Shown one piece after another: positions 17,559 to 25,527 of a DNA stretch of 64,000 nucleotides. The translations under genes were made by a program, and so were the position numbers. This stretch comes from Fen-999 sp044220545 (GTDB lineage Bacteria > Pseudomonadota > Gammaproteobacteria > Burkholderiales > Rhodocyclaceae), in the NCBI GenBank assembly GCA_044220545.1, contig JBGAQX010000018.1, forward strand, positions 15,773 to 79,772, in the 5' to 3' direction. Below the pieces are notes generated by a model. It had not been told where the DNA came from. It saw nothing but the letters and a program-made list of their open reading frames with translations, and did no database searches. Each line of letters starts with the position of its first letter. Position 1 is the first letter of the stretch.

Positions 17559-17966
17559 ATGAACACCACCGCCGCAATCAATGCCTACACGGATGTCGGC
17601 CTGGAAACCAGCGTGATGAGCGCCGATGCGCACAAGCTGGTCGCCATGCTCTTTCAGGGCGCGCTCCTGGCGATCTCCGAGGCGAAGTACGAGATGCTGA
17701 ACCGGCGGATGGAGGCGAAGGGGAAGGCCATTTCCAAAGCCATGGCCATCATCGGCGAAGGCCTGCACCCCAGCCTGAACATGAAAGCCGGCGGCGAGAT
17801 CGCGCAAAATCTGTCCGCGCTGTACAGCTACATGATCAAGCGCCTGACGGAAGGCAACCGGAACAACGACCCGGCGGCCTTGGACGAAGTTACACGGCTG
17901 CTGGCGGAACTGCAGGACGCATGGAACAGCATCCGCCCTCAGGTAGTTCAAGCCGCGGCTGCCTAG
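17559..17966 (+). CDS. fliS: Flagellin chaperone FliS
   Basis: A 135-residue helical chaperone that holds flagellin C-terminal helices in the cytoplasm until export. Family features include the beginning NAYTDVGLETSVMSADAHKLVAMLFQGAL and the central LYSYMIKRLTEGN. The size is typical. It starts 17 bases after fliD. No clear strong ribosome site is seen before the ATG at 17559, so translation may depend on fliD coupling. Confidence 0.95.
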   Translation: MNTTAAINAYTDVGLETSVMSADAHKLVAMLFQGALLAISEAKYEMLNRRMEAKGKAISKAMAIIGEGLHPSLNMKAGGEIAQNLSALYSYMIKRLTEGNRNNDPAALDEVTRLLAELQDAWNSIRPQVVQAAAA

Positions 17967-18011
17967 CCCGACGGGAAGGCAGCCGCGCGCTCTCACCGCA
18001 GGCAAGAAGTC

Positions 18012-18335
18012 ATGAGCGCGGCCCAGGTCATTGCCAACTACCAAGCGCTTTCAGCACTGACGGGGAAGATGCGTGACGCCGCCATGCGCGGCGAGTGGGA
18101 CGACCTCATCGCAATCGAGCAACAACGCGGCAAGCTCGTCGCCTCCATGAAGCCACTGGATAGCCAGGCCAGGCTCGATGAGGCCACACGACAGCGCAAG
18201 AATGCGCTGATAACCGAAGTTCTTGCGGCCGATGCCGAGATCCGCAATCTCACCCAAGCCTGGATGGATCAGTTCCAGCTCACCATGCAAAGCAGTGTTC
18301 AGGAACTGCGCTTGCTGAAGGAATATGGCGCGTGA
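18012..18335 (+). CDS. fliT: FliT-like flagellar chaperone
   Basis: A 107-residue small helical protein beginning MSAAQVIANYQALSALTGKMRDAAMRGEWDDLIAIEQQR, the pattern of the FliT family (helix, then W-DDL, then a Q/R-rich helix). FliT binds FliD and, in enterobacteria, also FlhDC; here FlhDC is not seen. The gene follows fliS by 45 bases and is followed by a second paralogue. Such small proteins are hard to name by sequence alone; position makes the call reasonable. Confidence 0.75.
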   Translation: MSAAQVIANYQALSALTGKMRDAAMRGEWDDLIAIEQQRGKLVASMKPLDSQARLDEATRQRKNALITEVLAADAEIRNLTQAWMDQFQLTMQSSVQELRLLKEYGA

Positions 18336-18415
18336 CTCGCCATGCCAGAATTAGCCAGCGATCCAGCCGTTCTTTCCGCGAACGAGGCCACTGCTCGGGA
18401 CTTACCATCCTGTCA

Positions 18416-18739
18416 ATGGCTTCCCAGATTGAGCTTTTCGAAGAAATGAGCGCCCTCTCCGCCCGCATGGTGGCGGCGGCGCAGGGTAACGACTGGGAGC
18501 GGTTGGTCGACCTGGAACGTTCGGTCATTGCCCTGCGCAATACCCTGATGACCGATGACGACACCGGTTTGCTGTCGGCGTCGGAAATCGAGATGAAGCG
18601 GGCACTGATCCAGCGCATCCTCGATGATGACGCCGAGATTCGACGGCATACCGAACCCTGGATGGAGCAGGTACGCAAGTTCCTCGGCAGCAATGCGCGG
18701 CACAAACCGGTCGAAAGCGCCTACGGCGCGTCGGCCTGA
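18416..18739 (+). CDS. Second FliT-like protein
   Basis: A 107-residue paralogue of the preceding gene: it shares the plan S-x-I-x-x-x-x-x-M-S-A-L-S-x-x-M-x-x-A-A-x-x-x-D-W-E-R-L and the DAEIRxxT-xxW-M-x-Q segment. The ATG at 18416 aligns with the beginning of the first copy; a GTG at 18332, which overlaps the first copy's stop by four bases and has a GAAGGA site, would add 28 residues rich in Arg and Ser. Two adjacent FliT-like chaperones may serve different clients, for example FliD and the hook-associated proteins. That division of labour is inference. Confidence 0.7.
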   Translation: MASQIELFEEMSALSARMVAAAQGNDWERLVDLERSVIALRNTLMTDDDTGLLSASEIEMKRALIQRILDDDAEIRRHTEPWMEQVRKFLGSNARHKPVESAYGASA

Positions 18740-18805
18740 TTCTCCGGTGGCCCGCATGGCTGCCGTCCCCGCCAGTTCCGGCATCGCCCTGGGTACAACC
18801 CGGCC

Positions 18806-19978
18806 ATGGCGCTGATTCCACCCGATGCCGGCGTCCGCATGCGGATGCAGACCGAATCCAGTCTCCTTCAGCCGCTGGCGCCGGTCAAGGCCATTTCTCC
18901 CGACTTGCCCGACTTGCAGCCTGGACAGGCGTTTACCGCGCGCATCCTGGAAGCCCTGCCGGAAAACACCTACAAGGCCCTGGTGGCTGGCAAGCAATTG
19001 ACCTTGCAGTTGCCCGAGGGGGCGGCGGCCGGCGATACCCTGGAGCTGGTTCTGATCGACCGGACGCCGAAGACCCTGATCGCGCAGCGCGCGGAAACGC
19101 AGACTCCTGCTTCGTCGGGAAATCAGCCCTACCCTTTCACCAAGATTTCCAGCGCCGGGCACATGATCGGCCAGTTGTTGCTACCGGAGGGGGAAGCGCC
19201 CCAGCCGGCACCGCTCAACCGTGGGCAGCCGTTGCTGTCGCAGCCACCGGCCGGCGCCGGGGAATTGGCGCCGACGCTCGCGAAGGCGGTCAGCCAGAGC
19301 GGGCTGTTTTATGAAGCCCACCAGGCGCAATGGCTGGCGGGCCAGCGTCCACTCGAGTCGCTGCGCGCCGAACCCCAGGGACAACTACCACCCGCGGCCA
19401 GGCAAGTCGGGCCGGAACAGAAGCCGGCCCTGCCTTTCGCGGCAAGTACCGACGTCCAGTTGCAACAGGCGACAACCGGCAGGACCGAGGCGGGCCAACC
19501 CCAGGTAGCGTCCGCCAGCCTGGCACCCTCCGGCGCGACACCAACCACCGACCGGACGGCAAACAGCCCCGCGACACAGGCCGTCCCCGGTGCTCAAGTT
19601 GTACCCGATGAAGTGAGGCCCATCGTCCAGCAGCAACTGGATGCCGTGGCCACCCAACGCCTGAGCTGGCATGGCGAGGTATGGCCCGGCCAGGTGATGG
19701 ACTGGCAAATCGAGCGCGACCGGGCAGAAGGTCGAGACGCGGCAACCGAAGCAAACAACGGCGCGGCACGCTGGAGCACCACCTTGCGTTTGACCTTGCC
19801 AAGACTTGGTACGGTCGATGCCACGCTGCAACTGGCGGGGAACAGCCTGCGCCTGAACATGGCCTCGGCCAGCGACAACGCCACCGACAGCCTGCGCCAA
19901 GGGGCGCCGATGCTTGCCCAGGCCCTGGCCGACGCCGGCGTCGTGCTGCAATCGCTGGAAATCCGTCGTGAAGCCTGA
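18806..19978 (+). CDS. FliK-like hook-length control domain protein (second copy)
   Basis: A 390-residue protein with a long Pro/Gln/Ala-rich middle and a C-terminal Flg_hook-type domain (about 300-390: RWSTTLRLTLPRLGTVDATLQLAGNSLRLNM, then a long helix LRQGAPMLAQALADAGVVLQSLEIRRE). It is distinct from the main FliK encoded at 29127. The FliK ruler uses such a domain to flip FlhB export specificity, and a free FlhB C-terminal domain gene overlaps this one's stop by 11 bases. The pairing suggests a joint role in substrate switching. Because the N-terminal region is unlike known rulers, its exact job is uncertain. Confidence 0.7.
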   Translation: MALIPPDAGVRMRMQTESSLLQPLAPVKAISPDLPDLQPGQAFTARILEALPENTYKALVAGKQLTLQLPEGAAAGDTLELVLIDRTPKTLIAQRAETQTPASSGNQPYPFTKISSAGHMIGQLLLPEGEAPQPAPLNRGQPLLSQPPAGAGELAPTLAKAVSQSGLFYEAHQAQWLAGQRPLESLRAEPQGQLPPAARQVGPEQKPALPFAASTDVQLQQATTGRTEAGQPQVASASLAPSGATPTTDRTANSPATQAVPGAQVVPDEVRPIVQQQLDAVATQRLSWHGEVWPGQVMDWQIERDRAEGRDAATEANNGAARWSTTLRLTLPRLGTVDATLQLAGNSLRLNMASASDNATDSLRQGAPMLAQALADAGVVLQSLEIRREA

Positions 19979-20279
19979 CCAACCGCAAGACCGGGATGAG
20001 GAGCGCGCACTGGCGGTGGCGCTGGCGTATGCCCCGGGCGATGCGGCGCCCAAGGTGGTGGCCAAGGGCCGGGGACTGATCGCCGAAGCCATCATCGCCC
20101 GGGCCCGGGAAAGCGACATCTACGTGCACCAGTCGGCGGAGATGGTCGCCCTGCTGATGCAGGTCGATCTCGACGACCGCATTCCCCCACAGCTCTATCT
20201 CGCCGTCGCCGAATTGCTGGCATGGCTGTATCGGGTTGAGCAGGAAGGGGACAATACTCAGCCGAACACTCGGGGTTGA
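19968..20279 (+). CDS. Stand-alone FlhB C-terminal domain protein
   Basis: A 103-residue protein matching the cytoplasmic tail of FlhB (ALAVALAYAP, KVVAKGRGLIAEAIIARA, DIYVHQSAEMVALLMQVDLDDRIPPQLYLAVAELLAWLY). Compared with the full FlhB encoded at 54291-55445 it has no membrane part and no NPTH autocleavage motif; it corresponds to the region after the cleavage point. The start is GTG at 19968, inside the end of the FliK-like gene, so the two are translated together. Proteins of this type (FhlB/FlhX) occur in several flagellated bacteria and can replace the cleaved FlhB tail in Campylobacter-group species. Here the role is inferred. Confidence 0.82.
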   Translation: MKPDQPQDRDEERALAVALAYAPGDAAPKVVAKGRGLIAEAIIARARESDIYVHQSAEMVALLMQVDLDDRIPPQLYLAVAELLAWLYRVEQEGDNTQPNTRG

Positions 20280-20328
20280 GTCCGTTCCACAACCTCGCAC
20301 GGGGCATTCCAGTTAGAATTTCCCCGTC

Positions 20329-21138
20329 ATGACATCACCTAGCGATCACTCCACCGGCACGGCCGGCTCACCTCCCCCAGCCGCGATCGCGCCGCTGCTC
20401 GAGCCTTCCGATTACACCCAATATCTTCTGCGCGGCAACGGCGAAATTCTGTTCGTGCTGCGCGGCCTGCTCGCCAACAGCGACCACGTTACGGTTTACT
20501 TCCACGAGGGCAAGGATTTCTTCCTGACGACGGTGATCGCCGTCGACAACGACGAACTGACGCTGGACTATGGCGGCAGTGCCGAGATGAACCGGCGTGC
20601 CCTGGCGGCGGACAGGCTCTTCTGTGTCGCCAGCCATGACCGGGTACGCATCCAGTTTCTGCTGCGGGGAGTCCGCGAAATCGCATTCGAGGGTCGTCCG
20701 GCGTTCCGTGCGGCATTGCCCGACACGGTGCTGCGCTTGCAGCGGCGCGAGTACTACCGCCTGACCGCGCCGATCGCTCGCCCGCTCAAGTGCCAACTGC
20801 CGGTCACGTCCGCCGATGGCGCGGTATCCTCGATCGCCGAAGTCAATGTCATCGATATCAGTGGCGGTGGATTGGCCGTCATGGCGCCACCGCCGGGCAT
20901 TCTTTTCGCACCGGGAATGCAGTTCGCCAATTGCCGCATCGAACTCCCCGAAGTGGGCATTCTGATAGCTACCTTGCAGGTGCGCAGCGTCTTTGAGGTC
21001 ACTCTGCGCACTGGCGCCCAGGTCACACGGGCTGGCTGCCAGTTTCTCAACCTGCCCGGGCCGATGCTGACACTGGTGCAGCGCTATATCATCAAGGTGG
21101 AACGGGAACGCAAAGCCCGCGAAACCGGAATGGCGTAG
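20329..21138 (+). CDS. YcgR/PilZ-type c-di-GMP flagellar brake protein
   Basis: A 269-residue protein with a YcgR-like N-terminal domain (about 25-135) and a PilZ domain (about 140-260). The c-di-GMP-binding residues are visible: RREYYR (RxxxR type) at about 143-148 and DISGGGLAV (D-x-S-x-x-G) near 180-188. In enterobacteria YcgR with bound c-di-GMP slows or biases the motor through FliG, FliM or MotA. It sits between the FlhB-tail gene and fliE. The upstream GGDEF cyclase is a candidate source of c-di-GMP. The assignment to YcgR, rather than another PilZ protein, rests on the N-terminal domain and the flagellar location. Confidence 0.82.
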   Translation: MTSPSDHSTGTAGSPPPAAIAPLLEPSDYTQYLLRGNGEILFVLRGLLANSDHVTVYFHEGKDFFLTTVIAVDNDELTLDYGGSAEMNRRALAADRLFCVASHDRVRIQFLLRGVREIAFEGRPAFRAALPDTVLRLQRREYYRLTAPIARPLKCQLPVTSADGAVSSIAEVNVIDISGGGLAVMAPPPGILFAPGMQFANCRIELPEVGILIATLQVRSVFEVTLRTGAQVTRAGCQFLNLPGPMLTLVQRYIIKVERERKARETGMA

Positions 21139-21145
21139 AGCCGGT

Positions 21146-21478
21146 CTAAACCTGCATGTTCATGATGTCGTTGTAGGCGGTAACCAGCTTGTTCCGCACT
21201 TGCACCATCTGCTGGAAGGAGAGGTTGGCCTTCTGCAGATTGACCATCACATCCTGCAGATTGACGTTGCCTTCGCCGGCGACAAAGTTCTCGGTCATCT
21301 GCTGGGCCTGCTGCTGAACCTGATTGACCTGATTGATGGCGGCGGTCAGCGCCTGCGCGAAATCGGCACCCCCCGTACCGGCGGCCTGGCCGGCCGGTTT
21401 GCCGTGCGCAACACCCGCCGCCGAACGCAGTTCAAGAAGCATCTTGTCGATATTTTGCGTGTCGATAGCCATGGTCAT
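21146..21478 (-). CDS. fliE: Flagellar basal-body protein FliE
   Basis: A 110-residue protein that joins the MS ring to the rod. The C-terminal half (DVMVNLQKANLSFQQMVQVRNKLVTAYNDIMNMQV) is the invariant FliE signature. The start is ATG at 21478; the next ATG two codons later (21472) is equally possible. A sigma54 promoter lies 30 bases upstream. The frame is open far beyond the true start, inside fleR, so upstream extension is artefact. It is transcribed toward the ycgR-like gene and ends seven bases from it, convergent. Confidence 0.95.
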   Translation of the reverse strand: MTMAIDTQNIDKMLLELRSAAGVAHGKPAGQAAGTGGADFAQALTAAINQVNQVQQQAQQMTENFVAGEGNVNLQDVMVNLQKANLSFQQMVQVRNKLVTAYNDIMNMQV

Positions 21479-21508
21479 TCCAAGTCGTTCATCTGTCCCG
21501 ATTCTATT

Positions 21509-21524
21509 AGCAAACCCCGTGCCC
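21509..21524 (-). promoter_or_regulatory. Sigma54 promoter of fliE
   Basis: On the minus strand GGGCACG-GGGT-TTGCT fits the sigma54 consensus TGGCACG-N4-TTGCW at all but the first base, with GG at -24 and GC at -12. It lies 30 bases before the fliE ATG, between fliE and the fleR stop. A sigma54 activator (FleR) is encoded immediately upstream, which supports the call. Confidence 0.82.
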
Positions 21525-21531
21525 ACGCGGC

Positions 21532-22899
21532 TCAGGGCTGATCGGCCGCATCCTCTTCCTGACGATACTGGGCGAGCTTGTAGCGCAAGGTGCGCTCGGA
21601 AATACCGAGAAGTTCGACGGCCCTCTTCCGAGAGCCGCCGACCTTGGCCAGGGTGTCCAGAATATGCTGGCGCTCGAGATCCCGCATGTTGGCTGGGGAG
21701 ACGCCATTCGCCGGGGGTGGCGCTGGCACGGCGACAAGTTGGGGCGCCCCGCTCGGCAAGGCGCCCGTGCTCGCCACGACCGGCCCAGAGATTGGCAGGG
21801 AATCGGCGTCGATGACCTCGCCAGAGGCCATGATCAAGGCTCGCTGGATGACGTTTTCCAGTTCCCGCACATTGCCCGGCCAGGCGTAAGCGGCAAGTTT
21901 TGCCTCCGCGCCGGCCGACAGGCGGGCCATGCATCCCAGACGGCTGCCATGCAGTGCCAGGAAATATCGGGCCAAGGGCAGGATATCGCCCGGTCGCTCA
22001 CGCAGGCCTGGAATCGCCAATGGGAATACATTGAGCCGGTAGAACAGATCTTCCCGGAACCGACCAGCCGCAACCTCCGCCGCCATGTCCCGATTCGAGG
22101 TCGCCAGGATACGGATATCGAGCGGTACCGGCTTCTTGCCCCCCACCCGCTCGACCTCCCTTTCCTGCAATACGCGCAACAGTTTGACCTGTAGGGCGAG
22201 CGGCATTTCAGAAATTTCGTCAAGCAGCAACGTACCGCCGTTGGCCTGCTCGAACTTGCCGGCCTGGGCTGCCTGGGCGCCGGTGAATGCACCCTTCTCA
22301 TGGCCGAACAGGGTGGCTTCCAGCAAGTTATCCGGTATTGCCGCGCAGTTGATGGCGACGAATGGCCCCTTGGCCCGCGCCGACTGGTCGTGAATATAGC
22401 GGGCGAAAACCTCCTTGCCGGTACCCGACTCGCCGGTCAGCAATACCGTTGCGTCGGTACGCGCGACGCGCGAGGCGAGCAGCAGGATCTCGCGGGTCCG
22501 GGCGTCGGCACCGATCACGCCCTCCGCCCGCGGCGGGGTGGCGTAGCGGGCAATCTGATCCAGCAGCGCCTTCGGTTCGAAGGGCTTGAGCATGAAGTCG
22601 CAGGCGCCACCACGCATGGCCGCCACCGCCTTGTCGACGTCACCGAACGCCGTCATCAGCATCACCGGCAGACCGGGCTGGCGAGCGCGGATCTCGCCCA
22701 GCAGTTGCAGGCCATCCATCGGCGCCATGCGCAGGTCGGAGACGACCATGCTGAACTGCTCGCGCCCCAGAAGTTCAAGCGCCTCGCGCCCGCCAGGTGC
22801 TCCGAGAGGCCGATGTCCGGCCGCCTCCAGTGTCACCAGCAAGGCATCCCGCAGGGCCTCGTCATCCTCGACGACCAGAATCTTCAGGCTTTCGGACAT
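21532..22899 (-). CDS. fleR: FleR/FlrC-type sigma54 activator
   Basis: A 455-residue NtrC-family activator: receiver domain with phospho-acceptor Asp55 (SDLRMAP), AAA+ domain with Walker A GESGTGKE at 156-163 and the sigma54-contact GAFTGA at 203-208, and a Fis-type helix-turn-helix near 418-448 (GSRKRAVELLGISERTLRYKL). It is transcribed after fleS, with a 16-base overlap, and is followed by the fliE sigma54 promoter. By analogy with Pseudomonas FleR and Vibrio FlrC, it should switch on the basal-body/hook class. No master regulator FleQ or FlhDC is in the window. The bound DNA site may be the palindrome described under findings. Confidence 0.93.
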   Translation of the reverse strand: MSESLKILVVEDDEALRDALLVTLEAAGHRPLGAPGGREALELLGREQFSMVVSDLRMAPMDGLQLLGEIRARQPGLPVMLMTAFGDVDKAVAAMRGGACDFMLKPFEPKALLDQIARYATPPRAEGVIGADARTREILLLASRVARTDATVLLTGESGTGKEVFARYIHDQSARAKGPFVAINCAAIPDNLLEATLFGHEKGAFTGAQAAQAGKFEQANGGTLLLDEISEMPLALQVKLLRVLQEREVERVGGKKPVPLDIRILATSNRDMAAEVAAGRFREDLFYRLNVFPLAIPGLRERPGDILPLARYFLALHGSRLGCMARLSAGAEAKLAAYAWPGNVRELENVIQRALIMASGEVIDADSLPISGPVVASTGALPSGAPQLVAVPAPPPANGVSPANMRDLERQHILDTLAKVGGSRKRAVELLGISERTLRYKLAQYRQEEDAADQP

Positions 22900-23753
22900 G
22901 GCGGTTCCACCAGCGGCAGCGTGATGATGAATTCAGTACCCACTCCCGGCTCGGAGCGCACATCGATACCGCCGCCATGGGCGCGGGCAACGCCCCGGGC
23001 GATCGCCAGACCCAGCCCGGTGCCATCGCTACGCGTGGTGAAGAACGGCTCGAAGAGGCGCGCCACCACGTCCGGCGGCATGCCACCGCCGTTGTCGGCC
23101 ACTGTCAGCGCAATCAACTCGCCACCGTGGCGGGCGGCGAGGGCCACCCGACCGGCATCGACCGCGTCGACGGCCTGAAGGGCGTTCTCCAGCAGATTGG
23201 TCAAGGCGCCGGTCAGCGCCTTGCGGTTGCCCGTCAACAGGACATCGCCCGCGGTGGCCTCGATCTGGAACTCGACGCCGCGCCGTCGCGCCAACGGCTC
23301 AAAGGTGTGGGCAAGCTCGGTAAAGAGATCCGCGACGGGAAAGGTCTCCCGGCCCAGCACTTCGCCACGCGCGAAGAGCAATGTGTCCTGGATCAGCCGT
23401 TCCAGATGTTTGAGACGACCGACGGTCTTCTGGGCAATCGATAGCCGGCTGGCTTCCGGCAACTCTGGATTTTCCAGGTTGCCGGCATAGAGCAGCGCGG
23501 CGGCAAGCGGCGTGCGCAACTGATGCGCCAGTTGGGCGGCCATTTCGCCCATCGCCGCCAGCCGCTTGTTTCGTTCCGCCTCCTCCCGAAGTCGATCCGC
23601 CTCCGCGTTGGCCGCCGCCAGTTCGGCGGTCAGCGATTCGACTTGCCGCTCAAGAGCCCCATAGGCGGACGCCAGTTCCTCGGAAGCCTGATTGAATACA
23701 TTGAAAGCTTCGGCGAGGCGTGCGGTGTCGAAACCGGCGGAGGCAGTGTCCAT
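22884..23753 (-). CDS. fleS: FleS/FlrB-type soluble histidine kinase
   Basis: A 289-residue cytoplasmic kinase without membrane segments. An N-terminal coiled coil (about 25-65) precedes a HisKA helix with His77 (QLAHQLRTPLA) and a HATPase domain with the N, G1 (DNGGGM) and G2 (GTGLGLAIARG) boxes. It overlaps the regulator gene by 16 bases. It is predicted to phosphorylate FleR in step with basal-body completion, as in FlrB and FleS. No PAS sensor is visible, and the protein is shorter than Pseudomonas FleS; the stimulus is unknown. Confidence 0.9.
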   Translation of the reverse strand: MDTASAGFDTARLAEAFNVFNQASEELASAYGALERQVESLTAELAAANAEADRLREEAERNKRLAAMGEMAAQLAHQLRTPLAAALLYAGNLENPELPEASRLSIAQKTVGRLKHLERLIQDTLLFARGEVLGRETFPVADLFTELAHTFEPLARRRGVEFQIEATAGDVLLTGNRKALTGALTNLLENALQAVDAVDAGRVALAARHGGELIALTVADNGGGMPPDVVARLFEPFFTTRSDGTGLGLAIARGVARAHGGGIDVRSEPGVGTEFIITLPLVEPPCPKA

Positions 23754-23803
23754 GGCCCGGCCATCATGGCAGAATCGCCCCCCTGCAACAACTTCCGAAT
23801 TAC

Positions 23804-23818
23804 CGGCAAAAGTTGCCG
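23804..23818. promoter_or_regulatory. Palindromic motif CGGCAA-N3-TTGCCG before fliF/fleS
   Basis: A perfect 15-base palindrome in the 148-base divergent gap between fleS and fliF. It stops eight bases before the sigma54 element of fliF and about 50 bases upstream of the fleS start. The same element recurs at 38436, 45844 and 55464. An operator or enhancer is the likely reading; see findings. Confidence 0.55.
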
Positions 23819-23826
23819 CTTCTTGC

Positions 23827-23842
23827 TGGAACCCGACTTGCT
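23827..23842 (+). promoter_or_regulatory. Sigma54 promoter of fliF
   Basis: TGGAACC-CGAC-TTGCT matches TGGCACG-N4-TTGCW, with GG at -24 and GC at -12. Transcription would start near 23853, about 50 bases before the fliF ATG. Half-sites CCGGCAG and CCGGCAA lie just downstream, at about 23860-23884. Confidence 0.75.
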
Positions 23843-23901
23843 TTGGCAGTCAACAATCCGGCAGCGGCTAAATTGGCCGGCAAATCCGAGAACTACACCC
23901 G

Positions 23902-25527
23902 ATGGCCATTGCGGAACAAACCCTACCTCTGAACTTCGACGCGTTCAATCGCCTGAGCGCCGGTCAGAAGTTGGGAGTGATGGCCGCCATCGCCTTCGCC
24001 ATCTCGCTGCTGATCGGCGGTCTGCTCTGGGCCAGGGAGCCGCCTTACGGCGTGGTTTTCGCCAATCTGGCGGAAAAGGACGGCGGCCAGATTGTCGCCG
24101 CGCTTGAACAGCAGAACGTACCCTACCGAATCTCGGAAGGCGGCAGCGCCATCCTGGTGCCGGTCGGCCAGGTGCACGACGTCCGTCTCCGCCTGGCCTC
24201 GCAAGGACTGCCCAAGGGCGGCCTGGTGGGCTTCGAGGTGATGGAAAACCAGAAACTCGGGATCAGCCAGTTCGCCGAACAGATCAATTACCAACGCGCG
24301 CTGGAAGGCGAACTGGCGCGGTCCATACAGTCGCTGGCCGCCGTCAAGGGGGCGCGCGTCCATTTGGCAATCCCGAAACAGACCGCTTTCCTGCGCGACG
24401 AGCAAAAGCCCACGGCCTCGGTACTGGTGGCGTTGCACGCCGGTCGGACGCTGGAACCGGCCCAGGTCGCCGGCATCATCCATCTGGTGTCGTCCTCCGT
24501 GCCGCAACTGAATCCGGCCCAGGTCAGCGTCGTCGACCAGGACGGCAACCTGATCTCCCAGCAGGGGGACGGGGGCAGGAACGCCGGACTCGATCCCAGC
24601 CAGCTCAAGTACCTGCGCGATCTCGAACAGGATTACCGCAAGCGCGTCGAAGCCATCCTGGCACCGATGGTCGGCCCCCACAACGTCAGGGCGCAAGTAA
24701 CCGCCGATGTGGACTTCTCGCAAACTGAGCAAGTGGCGGAAAGCTACAAACCCAACCCGCCGCCCGGCACCGCCATTCGCAGTCAGCAAACGGCCGAAAC
24801 CGGTTCACCATCCGGCGCTGGCGCCGTTGGCGTACCCGGAGCCCTGACCAACCAGCCGCCCGTGCCGGCTACCGCGCCGATAACCAGCCCGGCGGTTCCC
24901 GGTGCCGCCGCGAACGCCGGTGGCGCGCAAACCGCGGGCAATTTCAGCAAGAACGCCACGATCAACTACGAGGTCGACAAGACGGTGAGCCACACCAAGG
25001 GCGCGCCCGGCCTGGTGCGCCGCCTGGCGGTGGCGGTGATCATCAACCACAAGCAGGATGCCGCCAAGGGCAAGGCCGCGCCATTGACGGAAGCCGAATT
25101 GAAACAGGCGACCGCCCTGGCCCAGGAAGCGGTGGGATTCAACAAGGAACGCGGCGACACGGTCAATATCGCCAATGTTTCCTTTGCACCGGTGGAACGC
25201 GAAGTCGTGCCGGAGACGCCGATCTGGAAAGACCCCTGGCTGATCGCCACCGCCAAGGAACTCGGCAAGTGGCTGTTGTTCGCCATTCTCGCCTGGCTGC
25301 TCTGGACCAAGCTGTTCAAGCCCCTGTTCGCGATGTTCGCCGCCACCGCCCATCGCGTCGAGGCCGAGGAGGCGGCGGCCGCCGAAGTCGCCGACGAGGC
25401 GCACCACGCGCACGGCAACGTGCGTGGCTACGAGCACAAGCTGCAAAGCGCGCGCGACCTGGCCAAGCAGGACCCCAAACTGGTAGCCGGACTGATCAAG
25501 GAGTGGGTCGGTGGCGAATCCCGATGA
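23902..25527 (+). CDS. fliF: Flagellar MS-ring protein FliF
   Basis: A 541-residue membrane protein that assembles the MS ring in the inner membrane. There is a first transmembrane helix at about 28-45 and a second at about 452-470, with the ring-building motifs between; QGLPKGGLVGFEVM, QFAEQINYQRALEGELARSI and NYEVDKTVSH are typical FliF segments. The C-terminal cytoplasmic tail, which binds FliG, is complete, and its gene overlaps the fliG start by 17 bases. The ATG at 23902 follows a sigma54 promoter. A Pro/Ala/Gly-rich linker (about 300-345) replaces part of the periplasmic region, a common variable area. Confidence 0.95.
   Translation: MAIAEQTLPLNFDAFNRLSAGQKLGVMAAIAFAISLLIGGLLWAREPPYGVVFANLAEKDGGQIVAALEQQNVPYRISEGGSAILVPVGQVHDVRLRLASQGLPKGGLVGFEVMENQKLGISQFAEQINYQRALEGELARSIQSLAAVKGARVHLAIPKQTAFLRDEQKPTASVLVALHAGRTLEPAQVAGIIHLVSSSVPQLNPAQVSVVDQDGNLISQQGDGGRNAGLDPSQLKYLRDLEQDYRKRVEAILAPMVGPHNVRAQVTADVDFSQTEQVAESYKPNPPPGTAIRSQQTAETGSPSGAGAVGVPGALTNQPPVPATAPITSPAVPGAAANAGGAQTAGNFSKNATINYEVDKTVSHTKGAPGLVRRLAVAVIINHKQDAAKGKAAPLTEAELKQATALAQEAVGFNKERGDTVNIANVSFAPVEREVVPETPIWKDPWLIATAKELGKWLLFAILAWLLWTKLFKPLFAMFAATAHRVEAEEAAAAEVADEAHHAHGNVRGYEHKLQSARDLAKQDPKLVAGLIKEWVGGESR

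Noticed and set aside
18342..18452. A short frame of about 36 codons between the two FliT-like genes
   Set aside because: It has no ribosome site or conserved sequence, and it runs over the start of the second FliT-like gene.
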